From CAIXMG01 sp964628065 (GTDB taxonomy: Bacteria > Patescibacteriota > Minisyncoccia > Phycocordibacterales > UBA1006), in NCBI GenBank assembly GCA_964628065.1, contig CAZVLM010000003.1:1-51582 (forward strand): a stretch of DNA of 51,582 nt, read 5' to 3'. This document shows positions 40,645 to 47,460 of this stretch, piece by piece (positions within the stretch are counted from its first letter, which is position 1; each line of letters begins with the position of its first letter). The notes beneath the pieces are model-generated. The model ran no database searches. It was not told the origin of the DNA and saw only the letters and a program-made list of their open reading frames with translations. The position numbers were made by a program, and so were the translations under genes.

Positions 40645-40694
40645 GTGTTCTTCCATCGATAGTCAGGGTTCTGGTCTGGTATAGTCGTGCAAGC
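40645..40694 (+). repeat. Partial 90-bp repeat (3' half) after a hairpin
   Basis: It matches the 3' half of copies 2 and 4 (GTGTTCTTCC-TCGAT-GTCAGGGTTCTG ... AGTCGTGCAAGC). The 5' half is replaced by a hairpin made of ACTACTATTTCT and its complement (about 40612-40646). Confidence 0.65.
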
Positions 40695-40772
40695 CTTAGA
40701 GGGCGCTCTTAAATACGAGTACTTTCTTTTACCAAGAATGACAGTTCGAACCTGTGATATAATCTTTTTATT

Positions 40773-41318
40773 ATGTCAGTAAAAATAACTTATTTCGTGC
40801 ACGGCACTACAACAGATAATGAAAAGAATATTTCTTCAGGATGGTCAGATGTTGAATTATCTGAGCTCGGCAAAAAACAATCTGAAGAACTTCGAGAAAA
40901 AACAGCAGGTCAAGTATTTGATGTGGTTTTTCCATCTGACTTAAGACGTGCGGTAGATTCGGCAAATATAACTTGGGGTGGTATTTTCAATGTTGTTCCA
41001 GATGCTCGGCTACGAGAATGCAATTACGGAGACTATAATGCCAAATCTTCAGACATTGTTGAGCCACTACAGGAGCAGTCCATCGAAACACCTATGCCAA
41101 ATGGCGAAAGTTATGAAATGGTCAAGGAACGAATAGCCGACTTCTTGAAAGACCTAAAGAAAGATTATGACGGTAAGCATGTAGCAATTGTTGGTCACAA
41201 AGCGCCTCAGCTCGCATTAGATGTACTTCTCAGAGGAAAAACCTGGGAAGAAGCATTCGCAAGCGACTGGCGGAAAACCAAGTCTTGGCAGCCGGGATGG
41301 GAGTATATTCTTGATTAA
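40773..41318 (+). CDS. Histidine phosphatase superfamily protein with altered RHG motif
   Basis: 181 residues with the phosphoglycerate-mutase-like fold. The usual [F/L]xRHG motif is FVHGTT: His10 (phospho-acceptor) is kept but the Arg before it is Val. The second catalytic His142 is in VGHKAP, and LRECNYGDYN matches the family's acid segment. It may be a weak phosphatase or a non-catalytic binder. An extended -10 (TGA TATAAT, 40758-40763) ends 9 bases before the ATG. It follows the repeated motif AGTTCGAACCTG by 3 bases. Confidence 0.7.
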   Translation: MSVKITYFVHGTTTDNEKNISSGWSDVELSELGKKQSEELREKTAGQVFDVVFPSDLRRAVDSANITWGGIFNVVPDARLRECNYGDYNAKSSDIVEPLQEQSIETPMPNGESYEMVKERIADFLKDLKKDYDGKHVAIVGHKAPQLALDVLLRGKTWEEAFASDWRKTKSWQPGWEYILD

Positions 41319-41321
41319 CTA

Positions 41322-41351
41322 CCATTCGAAATTCTTCCAAGGTTCGGAACC
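41322..41351 (+). repeat. 30-bp short repeat, copy a
   Basis: CCATTCGAAAT-CTTCCAAGG-TTCGGAACC, 25 of 30 positions like 43720-43749 and 44389-44418. It lies just after the phosphatase stop and leads into a terminator. Confidence 0.6.
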
Positions 41352-41355
41352 AAAC

Positions 41356-41379
41356 CAAAAGACCCGAAAGGGTCTTTTG
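41356..41379 (+). terminator. Terminator after the phosphatase
   Basis: CAAAAGACCC and GGGTCTTTTG with a GAAA loop, 10-bp perfect stem. Confidence 0.8.
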
Positions 41380-41395
41380 TGCTCTCGGCGGAGTA

Positions 41396-41412
41396 AAGCT
41401 GTGGGGCAGCTT
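41396..41412 (-). terminator. Small hairpin after the minus-strand gene at 41422
   Basis: AAGCTG/CAGCTT around TGGGG. A weak terminator candidate for the gene ending at 41422. Confidence 0.35.
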
Positions 41413-41421
41413 AACCTTTCC

Positions 41422-42213
41422 CTATTTAATTCCTAAGTCCCTGTAGAAATTTTCTATACTAGTGCTTGATCTTAGAGACATTAGAGGAATACTTTTTAAA
41501 ACCTCATCCCATGTTCTAGCCGCTTGCAATCTTTGCTTGAAAGAATCAAAAGCCTCGGGTCTAGTTTCATGATTTCTGTTCAAAAATTGGCCCCATGTGG
41601 ATAGTGCCAGATACGGCGTCTCAGAAGGCTCCAGATGTGCAGCATATTCAGAAGGGAAAATTTCCTTGCATTTGTCTAAATGGTTCAGCCATGAATCACC
41701 TCGCACATACTTCGCCTCTGGGTGATGTTCCTTTATGTATTCAAACATATCTTTTAGTTCCTGTTTTCTTTTTCCTATATCGTCAAACGGGCTACCCATT
41801 TTTTCCGTATTACCAAAGTGGAGGTCTACTGTTTTTTCCTGTTCGTTGTAGTCATGCTGGAAACAACCAAAGTGCATACGGCGTGGTTTTTTACTTTCAG
41901 GAGACGACTCGCGCGCCCTTTGAACTTGCAAATAAAGATCGTATGCTCTTTCAGTCATATTTTGATCTCCTTGTGAAATAAATTCTCGCCAAACAGGATT
42001 ACTACCATCCACAACCTTCCCTAATTTAAAGAAGTGATACAGGCCTGTATGACTGAGTAGTAATTCTGGGAAAGGTATTCCGCTCACCTCGGAAAGCTTT
42101 TTTGCAAATTGTATTTGCAAATCAAAAAAATCCTTATCATATTGCTTTTTTTCTTTATTTTCTATGCTTGTTTCTGGGGAGGTTGGGCCCATCCCATTAA
42201 TGAATTCAGTCAT
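41422..42213 (-). CDS. Unknown cytoplasmic protein with HFGxF and DLHFGNTE motifs
   Basis: 263 residues, no signal peptide. Distinctive segments are RRMHFGCFQHDYNEQEKTVDLHFGNTEKMGSPFDDIGKRKQEL, then VRGDSWLNHLDKCKEIFP and YLALSTWGQFLNR. It looks like a conserved globular enzyme, but I cannot assign the family. On its own strand TATAAT (42225-42220) ends 6 bases before the ATG. It converges on the phosphatase gene, so the strand order alternates in this accessory region. Confidence 0.5.
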   Translation of the reverse strand: MTEFINGMGPTSPETSIENKEKKQYDKDFFDLQIQFAKKLSEVSGIPFPELLLSHTGLYHFFKLGKVVDGSNPVWREFISQGDQNMTERAYDLYLQVQRARESSPESKKPRRMHFGCFQHDYNEQEKTVDLHFGNTEKMGSPFDDIGKRKQELKDMFEYIKEHHPEAKYVRGDSWLNHLDKCKEIFPSEYAAHLEPSETPYLALSTWGQFLNRNHETRPEAFDSFKQRLQAARTWDEVLKSIPLMSLRSSTSIENFYRDLGIK

Positions 42214-42311
42214 GAGGTGATTATACTAAATTTAAACAGTACAGGGAATTTCCGACTTCCCAATGAAGATGATTATTGAGGCAATCAAAATATAGTTTCT
42301 ATTCCGACGTC

Positions 42312-42401
42312 TCCGTCAGGAACGACGGCAGTTTCGTCATAAAGAAATGATGGTGTTCTTCCTCGATAATCAGGGTTCTGATCTGGCGCAGCCGTGCGAG
42401 C
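42312..42401 (+). repeat. 90-bp intergenic repeat, copy 4
   Basis: Like copy 2 (variant 3' half TCGATAATCAGGGTTCTGATC), ending GCAGCCGTGCGAGC. It leads directly into a 12-bp terminator. Note the flanking genes here are on the minus strand. Confidence 0.85.
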
Positions 42402-42406
42402 AAATG

Positions 42407-42435
42407 AAAAACACCTATTTTACATAGGTGTTTTT
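42407..42435. terminator. Terminator after repeat copy 4
   Basis: A perfect 12-bp stem, AAAAACACCTAT with its complement at 42424-42435. Confidence 0.75.
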
Positions 42436-42464
42436 CAATACCAAATCTAGCAGTTCGAACCTAA

Positions 42465-43379
42465 TTAAAATAATGATGCGGAAATAGTCAGTACTTTTTT
42501 CAAAGTATTTATTTTCGCTCCTAGTAATTTTGGTCTTCTATCTTTTGCCCACCTCACTTTATCTACCGCCCGAAGAAGCATCAGAGAATAAACTTCTTTT
42601 GAAATTTTATCAAAATCTCCCATGGTGTATCCGTACCCCTTTAGAAAACTCCGAAATTCTTCACTGTCAGCATCAATACTGCTTTGTAGTATTTCAACAA
42701 AATCATAGTGGGGAACAATATGTGAATGTGCGCTACCCCAATCAATAATCCAAGTTTTTTCTTGATTATCAACGATAGAGTTTTTTAGAGATAAGTCGCC
42801 GTGTACTAAACCAAACGCAAAGGTGCAATTTTTGAACTGTTCGAATAGCTCCCTGGTTCTGACAGATTGCTCTTGGGTTAGAATCTTTTCTTGTATTAAA
42901 AAATCAGCTTCCATAAGGCTTTCGATATTGTAGTCCAAATACTTGTCCCATGAACCTTGAAAATTTCCTTCTTCATCTATACGGTCACCAAAACCATTGG
43001 TAGAAATAGAATGAATGAGTCGAGCATTCAATCCCAGGTCGTACCATATCTTTAATACAGACTTGTATTCTGTCCCATGGATTCCTTCAATATATTCCTG
43101 GATTGAACATGTAATCTCTGCACCTAGTTCAACTTTAAGTATTTGTGGAGTTACTACACCTGCAGCACGAGCTTTACTTGATGCCCAAAGCTCCTTTTTA
43201 AACTCTTCAAAATGCGAAAGGTCATTCAACCGTGCTACATATTTTTCCCCACTTATCGTAGTGATTACATATACACGATTAGTAATCCCCTTGTCAGTTA
43301 TAGGGAGTATTTGACCTATCACCTCTGACAGGGAGCCTTGAAATGCTTTTGAAATGATATCGGAATCAGATTTGTCCAT
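42465..43379 (-). CDS. Aminoglycoside phosphotransferase (APH)-family kinase
   Basis: 304 residues with the APH/choline-kinase fold. ITTISGEKYVARLND gives the N-lobe Lys. The catalytic loop is VHGDLSLKNSIVD (family HGDxxxxN), followed by the metal Asp in WIIDWGSA. It phosphorylates a hydroxyl of a small molecule; homologues include aminoglycoside, homoserine and choline kinases, so the substrate is open. I start at 43379, where an extended -10 (TGC TATAAT on this strand, 43391-43386) ends 6 bases before the ATG. One-gene unit next to a repeat copy. Confidence 0.78.
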   Translation of the reverse strand: MDKSDSDIISKAFQGSLSEVIGQILPITDKGITNRVYVITTISGEKYVARLNDLSHFEEFKKELWASSKARAAGVVTPQILKVELGAEITCSIQEYIEGIHGTEYKSVLKIWYDLGLNARLIHSISTNGFGDRIDEEGNFQGSWDKYLDYNIESLMEADFLIQEKILTQEQSVRTRELFEQFKNCTFAFGLVHGDLSLKNSIVDNQEKTWIIDWGSAHSHIVPHYDFVEILQSSIDADSEEFRSFLKGYGYTMGDFDKISKEVYSLMLLRAVDKVRWAKDRRPKLLGAKINTLKKVLTISASLF

Positions 43380-43436
43380 AGGGGAATTATAGCAGAAAAC
43401 CTTTAATTTACAGGCTAATTTAGAAGAAGAACCACT

Positions 43437-43465
43437 TGACAATTAGCTACATATATGCTATCATT
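43437..43465 (+). promoter_or_regulatory. Promoter of the 46-residue membrane protein
   Basis: TTGACA, a 17-bp spacer ending TGC, and TATCAT, followed by a leader of about 25 bases to the ATG at 43493. It is divergent from the APH promoter at 43386. Confidence 0.55.
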
Positions 43466-43492
43466 GTCACAGGGCATAAAACCGTCCTTTAT

Positions 43493-43633
43493 ATGGATAA
43501 AAAAAGAATAGCGAGGATACTTATTTCTGGAATTGTTGGAGTAATTGTCGAAGGTGTAACAGGCAATGCAGTAGCAGCAATAGCGGTTACTGCCATAGTT
43601 CTGGTAATCTTAGGCGAAATAATGCCCAGCTAA
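43493..43633 (+). CDS. 46-residue hydrophobic protein
   Basis: Basic start (MDKKRIARI), then one long hydrophobic region with glycines (ISGIVGVIVEGVTGNAVAAIAVTAIVLVILG) that could be two short membrane helices. No family recognised; it could be a small regulatory membrane peptide or a toxin-like peptide, and the sequence does not decide. A good promoter and a terminator (43663-43691) frame it, which supports it as a real gene. Confidence 0.5.
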   Translation: MDKKRIARILISGIVGVIVEGVTGNAVAAIAVTAIVLVILGEIMPS

Positions 43634-43662
43634 AAGAAATAGTTTCTATTGCAAAAAAGTAG

Positions 43663-43691
43663 AATCCCAACCGCTAAGCTATGTTGGGATT
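43663..43691 (+). terminator. Terminator after the small membrane protein
   Basis: AATCCCAAC and GTTGGGATT pair perfectly, followed by T5. Confidence 0.75.
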
Positions 43692-43719
43692 TTTCATTGC
43701 CTAGATTCCTGAATAATCG

Positions 43720-43749
43720 CCATTCGGAAATCGTCCAAGGTTCGGAGCC
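43720..43749 (+). repeat. 30-bp short repeat, copy b
   Basis: Identical to 44389-44418 over all 30 bases (CCATTCGGAAATCGTCC, then AAGGTTCGGAGCC). A GAAA-loop terminator follows at once. Confidence 0.75.
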
Positions 43750-43753
43750 TAAC

Positions 43754-43787
43754 AAAAGAAAGCATCTCGAAAGAGGTGTTTTCTTTT
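43754..43787 (+). terminator. Terminator after short repeat b
   Basis: AAAAGAAAGCATCTC with GAGGTGTTTTCTTTT around GAAA, the same hairpin type as at 29357 and 37828. Confidence 0.6.
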
Positions 43788-43809
43788 ACAAAAATGATAT
43801 ACTTTTTTC

Positions 43810-44385
43810 ATGTTATACCTCGTCGGTGGAGCTTCGCGCTCAGGTAAATCTAAAATTACGCATATGCTGTTGAAGCAGTATGGTATTTCTTATTTTTCAC
43901 TGGACTACCTTAAGATGGGGTTTCACAGGGGTCTGCCCGAATTTGGCATAAGCGCTAACGATCCGAGCCATATAGTCGCTGAGAAAATGTGGTCTTACAC
44001 CAAAGGGGTGCTTACTACTATTATGGATACGGGAGAGGACTTTGTGATTGAAGGAGATTCTCTTTATCCTAAGTATGTGAATGAGTTAATACAGGATGAA
44101 AAATATAAGAATTTGATTCGTGCGTGCTTTTTGGGTTACCCGAACGCTTTACCTGAAAAGAAACTTGGAGAGATTCGAACATTTGGCGATGGGGCAAATA
44201 ACTGGATTGCGGATAAGTCAGACGATTACGTATTAGGCTTGGTCCAAGGCGAGATAGAGCGAAGCAAAAAGCTTGAAAAAGAATGCCAAGAATTCAATTT
44301 GCATTTCGTGGACACTTCAAATGATTTTGAAGCACGAATCCAGGGTACAGTGGACTATCTCATTAAGCCGCCATTTCTTGGATAA
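43810..44385 (+). CDS. P-loop kinase (AAA/2-phosphoglycerate-kinase-like)
   Basis: 191 residues. Walker A is GGASRSGKS (residues 6-14) right at the N-terminus, with SLDYLKMG after strand 2 and a FVIEGDSLYP strand, as in small nucleotide kinases and P-loop phosphotransferases. No Walker B motif that fixes a family. Cytoplasmic; it probably phosphorylates a small molecule or nucleotide. An extended -10 (TGA TATACT, 43798-43803) ends 6 bases before the ATG. The 30-bp short repeat begins 4 bases after its stop. Confidence 0.65.
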   Translation: MLYLVGGASRSGKSKITHMLLKQYGISYFSLDYLKMGFHRGLPEFGISANDPSHIVAEKMWSYTKGVLTTIMDTGEDFVIEGDSLYPKYVNELIQDEKYKNLIRACFLGYPNALPEKKLGEIRTFGDGANNWIADKSDDYVLGLVQGEIERSKKLEKECQEFNLHFVDTSNDFEARIQGTVDYLIKPPFLG

Positions 44386-44388
44386 TAG

Positions 44389-44418
44389 CCATTCGGAAAT
44401 CGTCCAAGGTTCGGAGCC
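44389..44418 (+). repeat. 30-bp short repeat, copy c
   Basis: Identical to 43720-43749. Its end runs into the 35-bp sequence shared with the tRNA-Asn 3' end. Confidence 0.75.
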
Positions 44419-44447
44419 AAGTCGTGCGAGGTTATCCCGCACGAGAC
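44413..44447 (+). repeat. 35-bp partial duplicate of the tRNA-Asn 3' end and flank
   Basis: 33 of 35 positions identical, same orientation, to 27862-27896. It includes a perfect TCGTGCG/CGCACGA hairpin. A possible attachment-site-like direct repeat. Confidence 0.6.
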
Positions 44448-44460
44448 ATCAGATAAAAAC

Positions 44461-44488
44461 AAAAAACTACCCGATCGGGTAGTTTTTT
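44461..44488. terminator. Perfect 28-bp palindromic terminator
   Basis: AAAAAACTACCCGA and its complement with no loop bases, T-rich on the right and A-rich on the left. It lies between convergent genes. Confidence 0.75.
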
Positions 44489-44511
44489 GTTAATCGAGTA
44501 TATCCACCAGA

Positions 44512-46215
44512 CTATCCGAACGTGAACGTAAACGCCTTTAATCCAGCGGAAGGTATTTTAATGGTGATAGTGTGGTCGCCATAATCAACCTCTTCAAGGA
44601 GTGTATAGAGCTTTTCATCCTTTACGGTAATGCTTTTTACAAAAACATCATCACGATAGACCGAAACGGTAATGCTCTGGTCTGAACCAACGGTCATGTA
44701 AATATTTTTTGCATGGAAGCCAAATTTAATTTCTGCGGAGTCTGTATTTTCAGCATACTCGGGACTAAAATTCCATGAACCCCCCAGGTAAAGCCTGTTA
44801 GGTGCAATCGTCTGAGGAATTGATAGTGTTTGTGGTCCCGTGACTCCTTGTTTTCCATTTGCTAGGTATTCATTCCGATCAGATCCGAAGTAGGTTTCTG
44901 GCGAGCCGACCTTGCCCATATCAACCGATATTACATTCGATGGCTCAGATGTTTTTGGAACACCTAGGTTGGTTCCTAATTTTGATGCGCGCTCCTCAAG
45001 AGTTTTCTGGATAGCTTCCTCTGTTTCTTCGTAATTTCCTTCACCGATATGGTCGTAGACAATGAATCCATCCGAATCAATTAAGTATTTCCGGGGCCAA
45101 TATTGATTTCCCAGTGCGCGCCATGTTGCGTATTCATTATCAAGCACGACTGGGTAGGTGAGTCCAAAGCCTTTCACAGCCTTTTCTACATTCGATTGCA
45201 CTTTTTCAAACGCGAATTCTGGCGTATGGATCCCAATGACTACAAATCCGTCGTCTTTGTATTTTTCATACCAATTTTCAACATAGGGTAGCGTTCGCTG
45301 ACAATTAATGCAGCTGTACGTCCAAATATCAAGGAGTACCACTTTGCCTTTCAGTTCTGCGAGTGTAATAGGTTTACCTTCAGTGTTAATGTATCCGTCA
45401 ATAGATGATAATTCAGGTGGTCGCTTGTATCTGATACTTTTTTGAATCACCGAAAGGCCCTGTTCGGAACTTTGCTTTTTTACCACAGGATCTTCGTTTT
45501 TCTTTAAAAGCCTCTGTTCAACCTTGGTTACATCAAAATAGCTACTGTTTGTAATACCGGCTTCGATTTTCTTGTCGAATCCTGCGATAATAGCAATTCC
45601 AACAAGAATGAATACCATCCCAAGTACCTTTTTGAATATTCCTCGAGCATCAGCTGCGACCCCGAGCCTTGCAAGTATTTTTTGTCCCAGAAACGCAACA
45701 ATAAGCAAACTAATACAAAGGCCAACTGTGTAGCTTAATAAGTATACGAGACCGAGAATAGGGTTCACAGGTAGGACTGTGGCAAGAACTATGAAATAGG
45801 TCGGACTGCAAGTAGAAAAAACTGGTCCCAACGATACTCCTACGATAACATCACCCCAAAAGTTTTTCTTTTGGTCTCCGATACCAAGGATTTTGTTCGA
45901 GCGAATACTCATGTTTGCAATCCATTTCCATTCCCATAATTTTGGAAATAGGGTTACAAGTCCAAGGGCGACAATAATCCCACCCGAAATAATTTTCCAA
46001 GCGTTTTCAGGAACTGCGATAAACAAAGTGCTGACTTTTAAAATTAATGTGAAAGCAATCACAGAAATACCAAGCGACAGAACTACTGTGAGGGCTTTTC
46101 GCATATTTACTTTGCCATCAAGCGAGCCGCCTACGATAATTGGAAGGAAGGGCAGAGTGCACGGCGCAAGCACGGTCAGAATTCCTGCAACAAATGACGT
46201 AATAAATAGGATCAT
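44512..46215 (-). CDS. dipZ: DipZ-like fusion: CcdA/DsbD membrane domain + thioredoxin + beta domain
   Basis: 567 residues. Residues 1-220 form the CcdA/DsbD electron-carrying membrane domain, with Cys19 in LAPCTLPFLP as the first redox cysteine. A second Cys (FSTCSPTYF) lies in a later helix. Residues about 275-400 are a TlpA/ResA-type thioredoxin domain with the redox pair Cys302/Cys305 (YSCINCQRTLP). Residues about 460-567 are a beta domain typical of DipZ (YLGGSWNFSPEYAE ... KFGFHAKNIYMTV). It should pass electrons from the cytoplasm to proteins outside the membrane. It lies 2 bases after a small Met-rich protein, in one operon controlled by the palindrome at 46498-46537. Confidence 0.87.
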   Translation of the reverse strand: MILFITSFVAGILTVLAPCTLPFLPIIVGGSLDGKVNMRKALTVVLSLGISVIAFTLILKVSTLFIAVPENAWKIISGGIIVALGLVTLFPKLWEWKWIANMSIRSNKILGIGDQKKNFWGDVIVGVSLGPVFSTCSPTYFIVLATVLPVNPILGLVYLLSYTVGLCISLLIVAFLGQKILARLGVAADARGIFKKVLGMVFILVGIAIIAGFDKKIEAGITNSSYFDVTKVEQRLLKKNEDPVVKKQSSEQGLSVIQKSIRYKRPPELSSIDGYINTEGKPITLAELKGKVVLLDIWTYSCINCQRTLPYVENWYEKYKDDGFVVIGIHTPEFAFEKVQSNVEKAVKGFGLTYPVVLDNEYATWRALGNQYWPRKYLIDSDGFIVYDHIGEGNYEETEEAIQKTLEERASKLGTNLGVPKTSEPSNVISVDMGKVGSPETYFGSDRNEYLANGKQGVTGPQTLSIPQTIAPNRLYLGGSWNFSPEYAENTDSAEIKFGFHAKNIYMTVGSDQSITVSVYRDDVFVKSITVKDEKLYTLLEEVDYGDHTITIKIPSAGLKAFTFTFG

Positions 46216-46217
46216 AA

Positions 46218-46445
46218 TTATTTTACTTCCATCATCGCGTCCGATTTCATCATAGTATCGCTAGAGGTAGCTTTCATTTTAGTAGTATCCATCATTGCTG
46301 GAGCCGTTGGTTCTTTTTTCATCATAGTGTCTTGGGCAGCTGGTTGCATCATGGAGTCATTCTTCTTGTTACTTGCTCCAATAATAATAACAACGGCGAT
46401 AATGATTACAAGTGCTCCAATAATAAAGTAAACTGTTTTGTTCAT
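46218..46445 (-). CDS. Met-rich small membrane protein, first gene of the dipZ operon
   Basis: 75 residues: a membrane anchor (about 4-24), then a repeated Met/Lys/Thr-rich outward segment (DSMMQPAAQDTMMKKE, PAMMDTTKMK, SDTMMKSDAMM). The paired Met residues are typical of copper-binding peptides (inference). No family name known to me. Its stop is 2 bases before the dipZ start, and a leader of about 35 bases precedes its ATG. Probably a metal or redox partner of DipZ. Confidence 0.65.
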   Translation of the reverse strand: MNKTVYFIIGALVIIIAVVIIIGASNKKNDSMMQPAAQDTMMKKEPTAPAMMDTTKMKATSSDTMMKSDAMMEVK

Positions 46446-46486
46446 AAAAATAAAATGTAATTAAGGTGTTAATAGGCAACACAACA

Positions 46487-46537
46487 AGTATAAACAAAAT
46501 AATTACAATGTAAAGTCAACTTTACATTGTAATTATT
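46487..46537 (-). promoter_or_regulatory. dipZ operon promoter with palindromic operator
   Basis: A perfect inverted repeat covers 46498-46537: 19-bp arms and a 2-base centre. On the minus strand TTTACA (46514-46509), a 16-bp spacer and TATACT (46492-46487) form the promoter. The repeat contains ATGTAAAG-N4-CTTTACAT, the same as the operator at 47142-47161. Repressor binding would cover the -35. Confidence 0.75.
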
Positions 46538-46548
46538 ACTGCGACACA

Positions 46549-46911
46549 TTATAAATTTTTGTCAGCCCACCACCTCGTCACAATCTTTGCAGTAACCATT
46601 ACCACAAGGGCAATAATAAGCCATACGTCTACGTTGTGATGATATCCCTGAATAATAATCCCAAGTACAAGAGTTGTTGATCCTGCTAAAAATGCATTAC
46701 GCCCTGCAAGTGATCGATGCGCACTGTCGCGCTCATCGCCACCTTGCTCGCGAAGCACCAGACTTGCGAATATTCCAAAGAGCGCAAGAATGACGGCAAG
46801 CATAGCTATTACCATCATATCGGGCATCCAAAAATGAAATGGGTTTATGAGGAGTATGGCGATAATAACAAGACCTGCCATTGAGATGATTTCTTTGAGG
46901 TTATTTTTCAT
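46549..46911 (-). CDS. Four-helix membrane protein coupled to the XRE regulator (DUF2178-like)
   Basis: 120 residues, four membrane helices, with a polar loop (REQGGDERDSAHRSLAGRNAF) between helices 2 and 3. Small helical proteins of this kind stand directly behind XRE regulators in many bacteria and archaea (DUF2178-type); exact membership is tentative. The ATG at 46911 lies inside the last codons of the regulator, an 11-base overlap, so translation is probably coupled. No function known. The next operator palindrome begins just beyond its stop. Confidence 0.6.
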   Translation of the reverse strand: MKNNLKEIISMAGLVIIAILLINPFHFWMPDMMVIAMLAVILALFGIFASLVLREQGGDERDSAHRSLAGRNAFLAGSTTLVLGIIIQGYHHNVDVWLIIALVVMVTAKIVTRWWADKNL

Positions 46912-47113
46912 AAGAGAGTTTGAATATTTTTTCAATGGGCATTTTGAAAAAATGACTAATTTTTAATGCGAGCAATAGTGATGGGGTATAATTTCCCTTT
47001 TCAAGTGCGATGATAGTTTGTCGGCTGACGCCTACCGCATCAGCGAGTTCTTCCTGGGTAGTACTATTTTGCGCACGCAACTGAGCGACGGTGCTAATGA
47101 TTCGTTCTGTCAT
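46901..47113 (-). CDS. XRE-family transcriptional regulator
   Basis: 70 residues, a bare HTH_XRE domain: RIISTVAQLRAQNSTTQEELADAVGVSRQTIIALEKGNYTPSLLLALKISHFFKMPIEKIF. The Gln and Arg of SRQT are in the recognition helix. On its strand TACGAT (47125-47120) with an upstream TGC ends 6 bases before the ATG at 47113; a TTTACA -35 (47148-47143) lies 17 bp further upstream. The -35 is covered by a perfect palindrome (47141-47162) identical in its 20-bp core to that at the dipZ promoter. It probably represses itself and dipZ; the signal is unknown. Confidence 0.82.
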   Translation of the reverse strand: MTERIISTVAQLRAQNSTTQEELADAVGVSRQTIIALEKGNYTPSLLLALKISHFFKMPIEKIFKLSYEK

Positions 47114-47119
47114 AGAATA

Positions 47120-47162
47120 ATCGTAGCAAGTTTTTGTAGAGATGTAAAGCATGCTTTACATC
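47120..47162 (-). promoter_or_regulatory. XRE autoregulatory promoter and operator
   Basis: GATGTAAAGCA and its complement form a perfect 22-bp palindrome at 47141-47162 over the TTTACA -35. The -10 is TACGAT. The half-site ATGTAAAG and 4-base spacing equal those of the dipZ operator. Confidence 0.8.
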
Positions 47163-47182
47163 AAGATTTTTATATTGACACT

Positions 47183-47272
47183 TCCGTCAGGAACGACGGT
47201 AGTCTAGTCGTAAAGAAAATATGGTGACTCTCCTCGAGAATGTAAGTTCTAATCTGTCTCAGTTGCTCGAGC
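47183..47272 (+). repeat. 90-bp intergenic repeat, copy 5
   Basis: Similar to copies 1 and 3, ending GTTGCTCGAGC, and leading into a 12-bp terminator (47279-47306). The motif AGTTCGAACCTG follows it at 47322-47333. Confidence 0.85.
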
Positions 47273-47278
47273 AAATGA

Positions 47279-47306
47279 AAAAACACCTTACCCATAAGGT
47301 GTTTTT
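47279..47306. terminator. Terminator after repeat copy 5
   Basis: AAAAACACCTTA and TAAGGTGTTTTT with a four-base loop, perfect 12-bp stem. Confidence 0.75.
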
Positions 47307-47460
47307 GTTATCAAGAATGATAGTTCGAACCTGCTTTTAATATGGATGTTGCATACTTCTGCGAAAAAACTTTCCAAGTATTAGATAGTGGATAACGTTA
47401 CTGTGTTCCACTGCAGTAGTGATTATTTTTGATTGCATGATATAATCATACGTATAAATT

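Noticed and set aside
31758..47272. Integron: 90-bp and 30-bp repeats as attC sites of a cassette array
   Set aside because: No consistent GTTRRRY / RYYYAAC pair bounds the repeats, genes are in both orientations, and no tyrosine integrase is present. A GCCTAAC near 43747 is a lone match.
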